Of a stretch of DNA of 64,000 nt, positions 55,877 through 64,000 are shown one piece after another. Below the pieces are notes generated by a model. It was not told the DNA's origin, searched no databases, and was given only the letters and a program-made list of their open reading frames with translations. Each line of letters begins with the position of its first letter. The first letter of the stretch is position 1. This DNA is from Reyranella soli (GTDB taxonomy: Bacteria; Pseudomonadota; Alphaproteobacteria; Reyranellales; Reyranellaceae): positions 1 to 64,000 of the forward strand of contig NZ_BKAJ01000016.1 of the NCBI RefSeq assembly GCF_007992495.1, in the 5' to 3' direction. Position numbers and translations under genes: made by a program.

Positions 55877-56707
55877 TTACGCCTTTCTTGTGGCAATTCC
55901 GGCACCGAAGTGCGCATCGACCGATGCCCGCAGTGCCCGTGCCAGGGCAGTCTGGTGCTGGCGCACCGTCAAAAGCTTCTCGTCCTGTGGATTGGACAGG
56001 TAGCCGAGCTCGACCAGGGCGGCTGGGATATCGGGCGAGGTCAGGACGGCAAAGCCCGCCTGGCGATGGGTGCGCGGCAGCAGGCGCACGCCACTGCCGG
56101 CGAAGGTTCGCACGATGGTGTCGGCGAGACGCCGCGAATCATTGACCGTGCCGCGCTGGCTCATGGCCACCAGGGCACGCGCGACATCGTCCGGCTGGTC
56201 GGACAGGCGCACGCCGGAGACGACCGCATCAGCGCGGTTTTCGCGCGCCGCCAGCGCTGCCGCCTCGCGGTCACTGGCATCCTCCGACAAAGTGTAGACC
56301 GAAGCGCCGCGCACATCGGAATCGGAATGGGAGTCGGCATGCAGGGACAGGAAGAGGTCGGCCTTGGCCGCCTGGGCGCGTGCCACGCGCTCGCGCAACG
56401 GCACGTAGGCATCGAACGTCCGGGTGAGCAGCACGCGGTAGCGGTTGCCGGCCAGCAATTCCTTCTGCAGCTCGCGGGCGATCGACAGCACCACGGTCTT
56501 TTCCTGCGTGCCGCGCACGCCGAGCGCGCCAGGGTCGCGGCCACCATGGCCGGGATCGAGGAACACCAGCTTGGGTTTGGGCAGCGGCGTCGGCTTGGCG
56601 ATCGACTTCTTCGCAGGCGGATTGGCCCACACGGCAGGCATGCCCAAGCCAAGGGCAGTCAGACCGGCCAATCCGGCAATGACATTTCTGCGGTAGGGAG
56701 CGGCCAT
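55877..56707 (-). CDS. N-acetylmuramoyl-L-alanine amidase (Amidase_3)
   Basis: 276 residues. A signal peptide with RRNVIAGLAGLTALGLGMPA is followed by the zinc-amidase domain: LVFLDPGHGGRDPGALG (His ligand), the region LFLSLHADSH (second His) and AALVELGYLSNPQDE (catalytic Glu). It lacks an AMIN targeting domain. It cleaves stem peptides from MurNAc during septal splitting or remodelling. The ATG at 56707 starts the signal; an upstream ATG adds a hydrophobic, poorly supported piece. Placed just before the PBP1A gene. Confidence 0.93.
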   Translation of the reverse strand: MAAPYRRNVIAGLAGLTALGLGMPAVWANPPAKKSIAKPTPLPKPKLVFLDPGHGGRDPGALGVRGTQEKTVVLSIARELQKELLAGNRYRVLLTRTFDAYVPLRERVARAQAAKADLFLSLHADSHSDSDVRGASVYTLSEDASDREAAALAARENRADAVVSGVRLSDQPDDVARALVAMSQRGTVNDSRRLADTIVRTFAGSGVRLLPRTHRQAGFAVLTSPDIPAALVELGYLSNPQDEKLLTVRQHQTALARALRASVDAHFGAGIATRKA

Positions 56708-57187
56708 GACGACAGCCAGCTTAATGAGGGGGAGAGGCAATTATTGGTTTGATATGTTCAACCAAATACAGAAGAACGGAAATAATTTCAAGAAAATTCA
56801 ACTATTTAACGCCCAATACTCACCTTCCCCAACGTTTTGATTGTGACGGCCAACCGAACCCCGTATGTTGCGTCTCGCGAGCAGTCGCCGTCGTTCGAGG
56901 CGCCCTCCCCAGGGATGGTGCGCTCCGACGGCAGTCTTCTAAGCCGGGCTGGCGCCCCACATGTGATGGGAGCGGCGGGCCTGCGGAGGGACTGTCAGGC
57001 AGGCGGTGGCTATAGGAAACCCGAGGTCGGCAGGACCCAGTTGTGGTCCGGCGGCGCGATGCTTCCCCGTCTTGGCCTGAAGTTGGCCGTTCGGCGGGTC
57101 GATGGCGCACCGTCCCCCTCGCCCCAAGGAGGCGGCTTGGCCGCCGGTCGCTCGCGCCGGTAGGGTCCGAACGCCTCGGAGCGAGCC
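56708..57187. other. Long divergent intergenic region: amidase and rne leaders
   Basis: 480 bases. Near the amidase start is an AT-rich patch with an inverted repeat TTGGTT...AACCAA (56744-56765, 10-base spacer). Further on is a plausible rne promoter, TTGTGA (56841-56846) and TATGTT (56864-56869), 17 bases apart, which would give an rne leader of about 310 bases. Long structured leaders that allow RNase E autoregulation are known in E. coli; no homology to that leader is claimed. No gene is seen. Confidence 0.5.
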
Positions 57188-60067
57188 ATGGCACGGCGCA
57201 TGCTCATCGATGCGAGCCACCCCGAAGAGACCCGGGTGGTCGTCGTTGATGGAACACGACTGGAAGAATTCGATTTCGAGACGGCGACCCGCAAGCCCCT
57301 CAAGGGCAACATCTATCTCGCCAAGGTCATCCGCATCGAGCCGTCGCTACAGGCGGCGTTCGTGGAGTATGGCGGCAACCGCCACGGCTTCCTGGCCTTC
57401 TCGGAAATCCATCCCGACTACTACCAGATCCCCGTCGCCGACCGCGAAAGGCTGATAGCCGAGCAGCACCGCCTGCAGGCCGAAGCCGAGGACGACGAAC
57501 CGCGCCGCCGCGACAGGATCGACCGCACCGACATCGAGGAAGTGCGCGAGGACAATCGCATCGAAATCCCGGCGGAGTCCGTCGCCAGTGAGCCGCCGGC
57601 CAAGGTGGCCGTCGAGGCCATCGCCAACGCCGAGGATACGGGCGACCGCCCGGTCGCCGACCAGGCACCGGCCGAATCCCTGCCGCCCGCGATCGTCGGC
57701 GAGCCCGAGCCCCCAGCTCAGCCTGCCGTCCTGCCTGCCGCCATCGTCAGTGAGCGCATCGACGGTCCCGCCGAGACGACGGCAGACGCCGAGCCGCAGC
57801 CGATCGCCACGCCCGCCGAGACGCCGGACGCGCCGCCGGCCACAGTGTACGCCGAGGCTGCCGCCGAGACTCCGGTCGAGACATCGGACGATGCGACCGC
57901 CGAGGCGCCCACGGATATGCCCACGGACATGGCCGACGCGCCGCAGCCCGAGGTGACGGTGGAGACGCTGGGCGGCGACGACGTGATCGAGCAGCGTGAG
58001 ACGCGCGAGCGTCGCCGCCGCAATCCGATCCGCCAGTACAAGATCCAGGAAGTCATCAAGCGCCGGCAGATCCTGCTGGTGCAGGTCGTCAAGGAAGAGC
58101 GCGGCAACAAGGGCGCCGCCCTCACGACCTACCTGTCGCTGGCCGGCCGCTACTGCGTGCTGATGCCCAACGCCGGCCGTGGCGGCGGCATCTCGCGCAA
58201 GATCTCCAATCCCGCCGACCGCAAGCGCATGAAGGAGGTCCTGAGCGAGCTCGACGTGCCGCAGGGCCAGGGCGTGATCCTGCGCACCGCGGGCCTCGAG
58301 CGCAGCACCATCGACATCAAGCGCGACTACGAATACCTGTCGCGCCTGTGGGATTCGATCCGCGAGATCACCATGCGCTCGACGGCGCCGGCGCTGATCT
58401 ACGAGGAAGGCGACCTGATCAAGCGCTCGCTGCGCGACGTCTACGACACCGACATCGCCCAGGTGCTGGTCGAAGGCGAGGCCGGCTTCGACGCCGCGGC
58501 CGCGTTCATGCGCCAGCTGGTGCCGCACCAGGCGAGCAAGGTCGAGCTCTACAAGGAGCCGATCCCCCTCTTCCACCGCTATCAGGTCGAGAACCAGTTC
58601 GACGCCATGCATTCGCCGGTCGTCCAGCTGCGTTCCGGCGGCTACATCGTCATCAATCCGACCGAGGCGCTGGTCGCCATCGACGTCAACTCGGGCCGCT
58701 CGACCAAGGAGCGCAACATCGAGGAGACGGCGCTCCGGACCAACATCGAGGCGGCCGAGGAGATCGCCCGCCAGGTGCGCCTGCGCGACCTCGCCGGCCT
58801 GATCGTGATCGACTTCATCGACATGGAGGAGACGCGCCACCAGCGCCAGGTCGAGCACAAGGTCAAGGACGCGATGCGCCACGACCGCGCCCGCATCCAG
58901 ATCGGCCGCATCTCGGCCTTCGGCCTGCTCGAGATGTCGCGCCAGCGGCTGCGGCCCTCCCTGCTCGAGCACTCGACCGAGACCTGCCCGCATTGCGCCG
59001 GAACCGGCCGCATCCGCTCGATCGAATCGGCGGCCCTGCATGCGCTGCGCACCATCGAGGAAGAAGGCGTGCGGCGGCGGGCGGGCGAGATCATCGTCAG
59101 CGTGCCGCCCAACGTCGCGCTCTATCTCCTGAACCAGAAGCGCCACACCCTGTCGGAGATCGAGAGGCGCTACGGCTTCTCGGTGACCATCGAGGCCGAC
59201 GACGAGCTGCATGCCGCCGATTGCGAGATCGAGCGCGTGCGCAGCCGGCGCGACGACCGCGAGCGGCCGGGGCCGGAGCTGGCGCGCGCCTCCTACGAAG
59301 AGGTCTCGGAAGAGGCGCAGGCCGACGAGGCCGATGTTGGCGAGGACCGCGAGGCCGGCGAACGCATCGACGAACGCGGTGAGCGCGAGGATGGCGACCG
59401 CGAAGGCGGGCGACGCCGCCGCCGGCGCCGGCGCCGCCGCGGCGGCCGCCGCGACGAGGACGGTGACAGCGATCGTCCGCAGGCCATGGGCTCGGAGGAT
59501 CAGGCCGATCAGGCCGATGCCGGACATGGCACCAACGGCGCTGCCGACGAGCTGCACGATCGGCAGCACGATGAGCCGCACGATGGCCCACACGGCGAGC
59601 GCGACGAGGAACCAGTGGGCGATGCGCACGCCGATGGCGAGGGCGAGCGCAGCGAGGAACGCGCCGATGACCGCGACGGCGGCGATCGCCGCCGCCGTCG
59701 CGGACGCCGCGGCGGACGCCGCCGCCGGCGCGAGAACGGTGAAGGCGAGTTCAGCGATCATCAGGGTGGGGAGCACGGCGAGGCGGCGGTCGTTGCCGCA
59801 CCGCTACCGATCGAAGGCAACCCCGTCGAGCACATGGCGGAAGGCCACATGCCGGTCGAGCACGCACCCTATGATGCCTCGGCGCCTGTTGCCCCGCCGG
59901 TGAACGTCGAAGCTGCACCGCCACCGCCGCTTGAACCGCCGGCGCCGCCGATCGTGGTGGCCGCGGCCCCGCAGCCCGAGCCGCCGCCTCCTCCGCCACC
60001 GCCACCCGCGGTGCCCGTCATCGACGCCCCGCCGGAGAAGCCCAAGCGCGGCTGGTGGCGTCGGTGA
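57188..60067 (+). CDS. rne: Ribonuclease E
   Basis: 959 residues. The N-terminal S1 region (GNIYLAKVIRIEPSLQAAFV, HGFLAFSEIHPDYY) is split by an acidic, Ala/Pro-rich insertion of about 180 residues and resumes at NPIRQYKIQEVIKRRQILLV. The DNase I-like catalytic region has D499 in VAIDVNSGRST and D542 in IVIDFIDMEETR. The Zn-link is CPHCAGTG (about 600-607). The C-terminal scaffold is disordered with two Arg-rich RNA-binding blocks (about 740-756 and 835-850), His/Asp-rich linkers, and the terminal KPKRGWWRR typical of alphaproteobacterial RNase E. It drives mRNA decay and rRNA/tRNA processing. Confidence 0.96.
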   Translation: MARRMLIDASHPEETRVVVVDGTRLEEFDFETATRKPLKGNIYLAKVIRIEPSLQAAFVEYGGNRHGFLAFSEIHPDYYQIPVADRERLIAEQHRLQAEAEDDEPRRRDRIDRTDIEEVREDNRIEIPAESVASEPPAKVAVEAIANAEDTGDRPVADQAPAESLPPAIVGEPEPPAQPAVLPAAIVSERIDGPAETTADAEPQPIATPAETPDAPPATVYAEAAAETPVETSDDATAEAPTDMPTDMADAPQPEVTVETLGGDDVIEQRETRERRRRNPIRQYKIQEVIKRRQILLVQVVKEERGNKGAALTTYLSLAGRYCVLMPNAGRGGGISRKISNPADRKRMKEVLSELDVPQGQGVILRTAGLERSTIDIKRDYEYLSRLWDSIREITMRSTAPALIYEEGDLIKRSLRDVYDTDIAQVLVEGEAGFDAAAAFMRQLVPHQASKVELYKEPIPLFHRYQVENQFDAMHSPVVQLRSGGYIVINPTEALVAIDVNSGRSTKERNIEETALRTNIEAAEEIARQVRLRDLAGLIVIDFIDMEETRHQRQVEHKVKDAMRHDRARIQIGRISAFGLLEMSRQRLRPSLLEHSTETCPHCAGTGRIRSIESAALHALRTIEEEGVRRRAGEIIVSVPPNVALYLLNQKRHTLSEIERRYGFSVTIEADDELHAADCEIERVRSRRDDRERPGPELARASYEEVSEEAQADEADVGEDREAGERIDERGEREDGDREGGRRRRRRRRRRGGRRDEDGDSDRPQAMGSEDQADQADAGHGTNGAADELHDRQHDEPHDGPHGERDEEPVGDAHADGEGERSEERADDRDGGDRRRRRGRRGGRRRRRENGEGEFSDHQGGEHGEAAVVAAPLPIEGNPVEHMAEGHMPVEHAPYDASAPVAPPVNVEAAPPPPLEPPAPPIVVAAAPQPEPPPPPPPPPAVPVIDAPPEKPKRGWWRR

Positions 60068-60073
60068 ATCATT

Positions 60074-60132
60074 GGAGCGCGGACCTCCAGGTCCGCATCA
60101 TGATCATGAGCGGACCTGGAGGTCCGCGCTCC
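60074..60132. repeat. Modular palindromic repeat in the leader of a Bug receptor gene
   Basis: Arms 60074-60096 and 60110-60132 (GGAGCGCGGACC... and ...GGTCCGCGCTCC) are perfect over 23 bases, spacer ATCATGATCATGA. It begins 7 bases after the rne stop and ends 8 bases before the receptor ATG, so the whole gap is the repeat and the ribosome-binding region (CCGGAAGA) is its right flank. The inner module GACCTCCAGGTC is shared with 23461-23505. Confidence 0.92.
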
Positions 60133-60140
60133 GGAAGACC

Positions 60141-61100
60141 ATGAAACGCCGGTCACTTCTTCTCAGCGCCGCAGCCCTGCCGTTCGCCGGCGCCGCCCGC
60201 GCCAACAGCTTCCCCAACGGCCCGTTCCGCATCATCGTGCCGTTCGGCGCCGGATCGGCCACCGATCAAGGTGCGCGCAACGTCGCCGAGGGGCTGAACC
60301 GCATCTTCGGCGTGCCGGCCGTCGTCGAGAACAAGCCGGGCGCCAACGGCGCCATCGCCGCCGAGGTCGCGGCCAAGGCCAAGCCGGACGGCCAGACGAT
60401 CTTCGTCTGCTCGAACACCGCGGCGGCGTCCAACGTCGCGATGATGAAGTCCCTACCCTACGACCCGCTGAAGGACTTCGAGGCTGTGACGCTGATCGGC
60501 CGCGCACCGGTGTTCCTGATCGCCAATCCCAAGGTCGAGGCGACGACGGCGCAGGAGTTCGTGGCGCTGTGCAAGAAGCAGCCGGGCAAGGTCAACTTCG
60601 GCTCGGGCAGCGCCTCGACGCGCATCTCGGGCGAGCTCCTGAAGGCCAAGGCCCAGATCGACATGGTGCACGTGCCCTACAAGAGCACGCCGGCAGCGCT
60701 GCAGGACACGATGGCGGGCCATGTGCAGATGTGCTTCGCCGATCCCGTGACCTCGCTGCCGCAGGTCAAGGCGGGCACGGTGCGTTGCCTGGGCGTCGGC
60801 AGCCGCGGCCGCTACAGGCTCACGCCCGACATTCCGACCCTGATCGAGCAGGGCGTCCCCGATTTCGAGCTGATGACCTGGACCGGCGTCATGCTGCCGG
60901 CCGGCGTTCCGCCCGCCGTCTCGGCGACGCTGCGCGAGGCGATCGTGAAGATCATCAGCGAGCCCGCCTACGTCGAGCGCCAGGCCCAGGGCGGCTCGGA
61001 GATCACGCCGACGACGCCCGAGGAGATGCGGCGCATCCAGATCACGGAGATCGAGCTCTACCGCGAAATGATGAAGATCGCCGGCATCGAGCCGGAGTGA
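60141..61100 (+). CDS. Bug/TctC-family periplasmic solute receptor
   Basis: 319 residues. A signal peptide MKRRSLLLSAAALPFAGAAR is followed by NGPFRIIVPFGAGSATDQGA, a family variant in which the usual PPGG is FGAG, then AVVENKPGANGAIAAEV and YDPLKDFEAVTLIG. It binds an organic acid; no membrane partner is near. The ATG lies 8 bases after a perfect hairpin, which may affect ribosome access. Upstream frame that continues into rne is not credible. Confidence 0.92.
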   Translation: MKRRSLLLSAAALPFAGAARANSFPNGPFRIIVPFGAGSATDQGARNVAEGLNRIFGVPAVVENKPGANGAIAAEVAAKAKPDGQTIFVCSNTAAASNVAMMKSLPYDPLKDFEAVTLIGRAPVFLIANPKVEATTAQEFVALCKKQPGKVNFGSGSASTRISGELLKAKAQIDMVHVPYKSTPAALQDTMAGHVQMCFADPVTSLPQVKAGTVRCLGVGSRGRYRLTPDIPTLIEQGVPDFELMTWTGVMLPAGVPPAVSATLREAIVKIISEPAYVERQAQGGSEITPTTPEEMRRIQITEIELYREMMKIAGIEPE

Positions 61101-61101
61101 T

Positions 61102-61204
61102 GCTGGGGGCGCGCCACTCCAGTGGCGCGTCTTCTCATGCTCTTTTGGACCGCCGGCTTCCAGCCGGCTCATGACTTATGAGGCCGGCTGGAAGCCGGCG
61201 GTCC
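61102..61204. repeat. Modular palindromic repeat: one free arm plus one complete hairpin
   Basis: A 30-base arm 61102-61131, identical to 43441-43470, lacks its partner. Next to it is a complete hairpin 61147-61204 opening GGACCGCCGGC, centred on CTCATGACTTATGAG and ending GCCGGCGGTCC. It fills the gap between the convergent Bug receptor and TRAP receptor stops. Confidence 0.88.
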
Positions 61205-61215
61205 GGCAAGAAACT

Positions 61216-62304
61216 CTAGCGCTGCGGGTCCGTGCGATAGACCGCGAGCTCGGCGCGCGTGTCGGCGATCGAGAACCAGCGATGCTGGTCGGCGCGGAAC
61301 TGGCGCCAGTTGGCCAGGATCTTCTTGAACTGCTCGTTGCCCGCGGCCTCCTCGTCGAGCACCTGCTCGAGCGCGCCGCGCAGCGCCTTGATGACGTCCT
61401 CCGGCAGCACCGAGAGCTGCGTGCCCGAGGCGACCAGGCGGGCGATCGCCTGGGCGTTCTTGGCGTCGTACGACGCCAGCATCTCGGTCATGGCGTAGTT
61501 GCCGGCGTAGCGCAACGCCGCCTGGTAGCGCGGCGGCAAGCTGGCCCACGGCTGCTTGCCGACCATGATCTGGTTGACGGCCTCGAGCTCCATGACGCCC
61601 GGCGTGTAGTAGTACTTGGCGACCTTGTTGAAGCCGAGCTTCTCGTCGTCGTACGGGCCGACCCATTCGCAGGCGTCGATCGTGCCGCGTTCCATCGCCG
61701 GATAGATCTCGCCGCCGGCGATCTGCTGCGGCACCGCGCCGAGCTTCTGCATGACCTTGCCGCCAAAACCGGCGGTACGCATCTTCAGGCCCTCGAAGTC
61801 CTTCGGGCTTTTGATCTCCTTGCGGAACCAGCCGAACATCTGCCCGCCGGTCTGGCCGGCCGGGAAGGCGACGACGTTGAAGCTGTCATAGACCTCGTCC
61901 ATCAGCTTGCGGCCGTCGCCGAACATCATCCAGGCATTGTGCTGGCGCGGCGTGAAGCCGAAGGGCAGCGAACCGTCGAAGATGAAGCTCGGATTCTTGC
62001 CGATGTAGTAGCCGGTGTAGGTGTGACCGGCTTCGACGGTGCCGTTGGACACGGCATCGAGCACCTGCAGGGCAGGCACGATCTCGCCGGCGGCGAAGAC
62101 CTGGAGCTGGAACTTGCCGTCGGTCAGCTCGCCGACAATACGGGCGACTGTCTGGGACGCGCCAAACAGCGTGTCGAGGCTCTTGGGGAAGCTCGTGGTG
62201 AAACGCCACTTCACGATCTCGTTGGTCTGCTGGGCGAAGGCGGGCGATGCGGCGAGCGTGGCGAGCGCCGCGGCAGGAGCGAATTGTCGGCGGGTGATGG
62301 TCAT
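61216..62304 (-). CDS. TRAP-type DctP-family solute receptor (orphan)
   Basis: 362 residues. A signal MTITRRQFAPAAALATLAAS (RRQF, Tat-like) ends near AFAQ, then VKWRFTTSFPKSLDTLFGAS, EVFAAGEI-type wording (LQVFAAGEIVPALQVLDAV) and the conserved GLKMRTAGFGGKVMQKLGA with the substrate Arg. TakP-like receptors of this size bind 2-oxo acids or other monocarboxylates. DctQ and DctM membrane subunits are not in the window. It lies 90 bases after the SDR gene and is probably in its operon. Confidence 0.92.
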   Translation of the reverse strand: MTITRRQFAPAAALATLAASPAFAQQTNEIVKWRFTTSFPKSLDTLFGASQTVARIVGELTDGKFQLQVFAAGEIVPALQVLDAVSNGTVEAGHTYTGYYIGKNPSFIFDGSLPFGFTPRQHNAWMMFGDGRKLMDEVYDSFNVVAFPAGQTGGQMFGWFRKEIKSPKDFEGLKMRTAGFGGKVMQKLGAVPQQIAGGEIYPAMERGTIDACEWVGPYDDEKLGFNKVAKYYYTPGVMELEAVNQIMVGKQPWASLPPRYQAALRYAGNYAMTEMLASYDAKNAQAIARLVASGTQLSVLPEDVIKALRGALEQVLDEEAAGNEQFKKILANWRQFRADQHRWFSIADTRAELAVYRTDPQR

Positions 62305-62394
62305 TGGCGTGTCCTCCTTCTTGTTATCGGAAAGTCTAGGCCGGCAGATTTGGTATCGCTACCAGAAAGTTGCACGACGACTGTCACAGCAAAA

Positions 62395-63177
62395 CTAACT
62401 GGCGCTCCAACCACCGTCGATCGGGATGGCCGAGCCGGTGATGTCCGCACCGGAAGGTCCGCACAGCAAGGCGACCAGGGCGGCGACGCGCTCGGGTGCC
62501 ACGAACTTGCCCGATGGCTGGCGCGTGGCGAGGAAGGCGCGCTCGGCGTCCTCGCGCGACTGGCCCGTCTTCGCCCTCTCCGCCTCCAGCCGGCCCTCTA
62601 TGTTGGGTGTCGGGACGGTGCCGGGACAAATGGCGTTGCAGGTGATGTTGGTGCGCGCCGTCTCGAGCGCGATGGCGCGCGTGAAGCCGATCAGCGCGGT
62701 CTTGGTGGTGACGTAGTCGACGCGGTTCGCCGCGGCGAACAGGCCATAGACCGAAGAGACGTTGACGATGCGGCCGAAGTCGCGCTCGCGCATGCCCGGC
62801 AGCGCCAGGCGCACGGTGTGGAAGGCCGACGACAGATTCACCGCCAGCGCACGGTCCCAGTCCTCCGGCTTGAACTGTTCGATCGGCGAAAAATGGCGGA
62901 TCACCGCGTTGTTGATCAGCACATCGACGCCGCCGAAGGTCTTGCGCGCTGTCGCCACCAGATCGTCGATCTCAGCGACGTCGGCCACGTCGGCGCCGTG
63001 ATGGATCGCGCGCACGCCATGCGCGCTCTCGAGGCTGCTGCGCCGGCTCTCGATCTCGTCCTTCTCGCCGAAGCCGTTCATCACGATATTGCAGCCCTCG
63101 GCCGCCAGCCGCTCGGCCATGGCATAGCCCAGTCCCTGGGTCGAGCCCGTGATCAACGCACATCGGCCTTTCAGCAT
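62395..63177 (-). CDS. SDR-family dehydrogenase (3-hydroxybutyrate-dehydrogenase-like)
   Basis: 260 residues. Cofactor motif GRCALITGSTQGLGYAMAER, NNAVIRHFSP (NNAG variant), and the catalytic Ser/Tyr/Lys in NVSSVYGLFAAANRVDYVTT then K. The wording, including VMNGFGEKDEIE and PIEQFKPEDWDRALAVNLSS, is that of D-3-hydroxybutyrate dehydrogenase, so an NAD-linked hydroxy-acid oxidation is likely. ATG 63177 has GGAGAGGA upstream. Lies between the regulator (10 bases) and the TRAP receptor. Confidence 0.9.
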   Translation of the reverse strand: MLKGRCALITGSTQGLGYAMAERLAAEGCNIVMNGFGEKDEIESRRSSLESAHGVRAIHHGADVADVAEIDDLVATARKTFGGVDVLINNAVIRHFSPIEQFKPEDWDRALAVNLSSAFHTVRLALPGMRERDFGRIVNVSSVYGLFAAANRVDYVTTKTALIGFTRAIALETARTNITCNAICPGTVPTPNIEGRLEAERAKTGQSREDAERAFLATRQPSGKFVAPERVAALVALLCGPSGADITGSAIPIDGGWSAS

Positions 63178-63187
63178 GTCCTCTCCT

Positions 63188-64000
63188 TCAGGTGCTTTCG
63201 CGTTGGACGATCTCGAAGCCGACATCGATCCTAACCTTCTGGCGCGAAGCGCCGCGCAGCCGGTTGACCAGCAATTCGGCGCTGCGCCGGCCGATGTCCT
63301 GGCGCGGGATGCGCAGCGTCGTCACCGTCGGCACGGTGTGGCGCAGCAGGTCGAGGTCGTCGAAGCTCGCGATGGCGATACGCCCGGGCACGGCCCAGCC
63401 GCGCCTCTGGCATTCGAACAGCGCGCCGACGGCCAGAACGTCACCGGCGAAGAAGCAGGCATCGATGTCGGGATGGGTCTGCACCAGGCGGACCAGCGCG
63501 TCGGCACCCTCGGCGAAGCCGCCCGGCGCCTCCATCACCAGGCCGGGATCGGCCGGCAGGCCGAGTTCCTTCAGCGCGGCGAAGTAGCCGCGGCGGCGCT
63601 CGCGCGAGCGGTCGTTGTCGCGCAGCGGCAAAGTGACGAAGCCGATGCGCTTGTAGCCGAGCCGGCCGAGATGGCCGGTCATGGCGCGCGCGGCATCGAA
63701 GTTGGAATAGCTCACCGCCATGTCGATCGGCTTGGCCGGCAGGTTGCCGGTCTCGACCACCGGTATGTCGGTGCGCGCCAGAAGCTCGCGCAGCCGCCTG
63801 GAATGGGCGGTGTTGTGCAGCACCAGCCCGCAAACGCGCTGCGCCAGCAGGGCGGAAACCAGCGCCTCCTCGTCTTCGAGGCGATGGCCGGAGTTGGCGA
63901 TCATGAGGTGCAGGCCATTGGCGCGCGCCACGTCGGAGATGGCCTGGACCATGGCGGCGTAGAGCGAGTTGCGGATCGACGGCACCACCAGGCCGACCAC
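63188..64000 (-). CDS. LacI-family transcriptional regulator, partial
   Basis: 270 residues of the effector domain and C-terminus; the DNA-binding N-terminus lies beyond the window end. GLVVPSIRNSLYAAMVQAIS is the typical start of the LacI core, followed by RVCGLVLHNT, RIGFVTLPLRDNDRSRERRR, ACFFAGDVLAVGALFECQRR and the ending FEIVQREST. It resembles the gluconate-repressor group. It is immediately upstream of the SDR and TRAP receptor genes, so it probably represses or activates them in response to their substrate. Confidence 0.9.
   Translation of the reverse strand: MVGLVVPSIRNSLYAAMVQAISDVARANGLHLMIANSGHRLEDEEALVSALLAQRVCGLVLHNTAHSRRLRELLARTDIPVVETGNLPAKPIDMAVSYSNFDAARAMTGHLGRLGYKRIGFVTLPLRDNDRSRERRRGYFAALKELGLPADPGLVMEAPGGFAEGADALVRLVQTHPDIDACFFAGDVLAVGALFECQRRGWAVPGRIAIASFDDLDLLRHTVPTVTTLRIPRQDIGRRSAELLVNRLRGASRQKVRIDVGFEIVQREST

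Overview
The window is high-GC chromosomal DNA of an alphaproteobacterium. The evidence is a complete ISC iron-sulfur operon led by an alpha-type IscR, an RNase E whose S1 region is split by a long acidic insertion and which ends in GWWRR, bifunctional GlnE, and dense dispersed palindromic repeats. The many periplasmic solute receptors, GMC flavoenzymes and small catabolic units would suit a free-living heterotroph such as a Reyranella-like lineage. That genus guess is inference from overall character, not from any marker gene. There is no phage, plasmid, CRISPR or transposase signal.

Layout. 1-9.4 kb: ferredoxin-NADP reductase, a TfoX-N protein, a peptide-type ABC importer (receptor, two permeases, fused ATPase), a 52-residue membrane protein and a GMC flavoenzyme, then tRNA-Met. 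9.4-13.4 kb: an orphan Bug receptor, a VOC protein, mnmA and two tandem glycine-zipper lipoproteins. 13.4-20.1 kb: the operon iscR, a second cysteine desulfurase, iscS, iscU, iscA, hscB, hscA, fdx, iscX, transcribed leftward, with two tandem candidate IscR sites upstream. 20.3-30.2 kb: an alpha/beta hydrolase, anmK, tyrS, a large AsmA/YhdP-type protein, glnE and bcp.

30.2-48.7 kb is accessory metabolism: an FAD monooxygenase; a LysR regulator divergent from an overlapping serC-like / deacylase / SLC13 transporter unit; an amidohydrolase with a Bug receptor; a GMC dehydrogenase with a small partner; an MFS transporter; a second GMC enzyme; a short unit encoding a secreted avidin-like protein, a potassium-channel-like protein and a luciferase-like monooxygenase; a methyltransferase; and a secreted or anchored GH1 glycosidase. 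49-64 kb: a Bug receptor with a class II aldolase, two unknown genes, prfB with its programmed +1 frameshift, penicillin-binding protein 1A, an amidase, rne, another Bug receptor, and a LacI / SDR / TRAP-receptor unit cut by the window end.

The most notable non-genic signal is a family of modular, nested inverted repeats with TCATGA-like centres at eight intergenic places. The most notable gene is the avidin-family protein at 43633-44025. It keeps the fold and disulfide signature but appears to have lost several biotin-contact residues.
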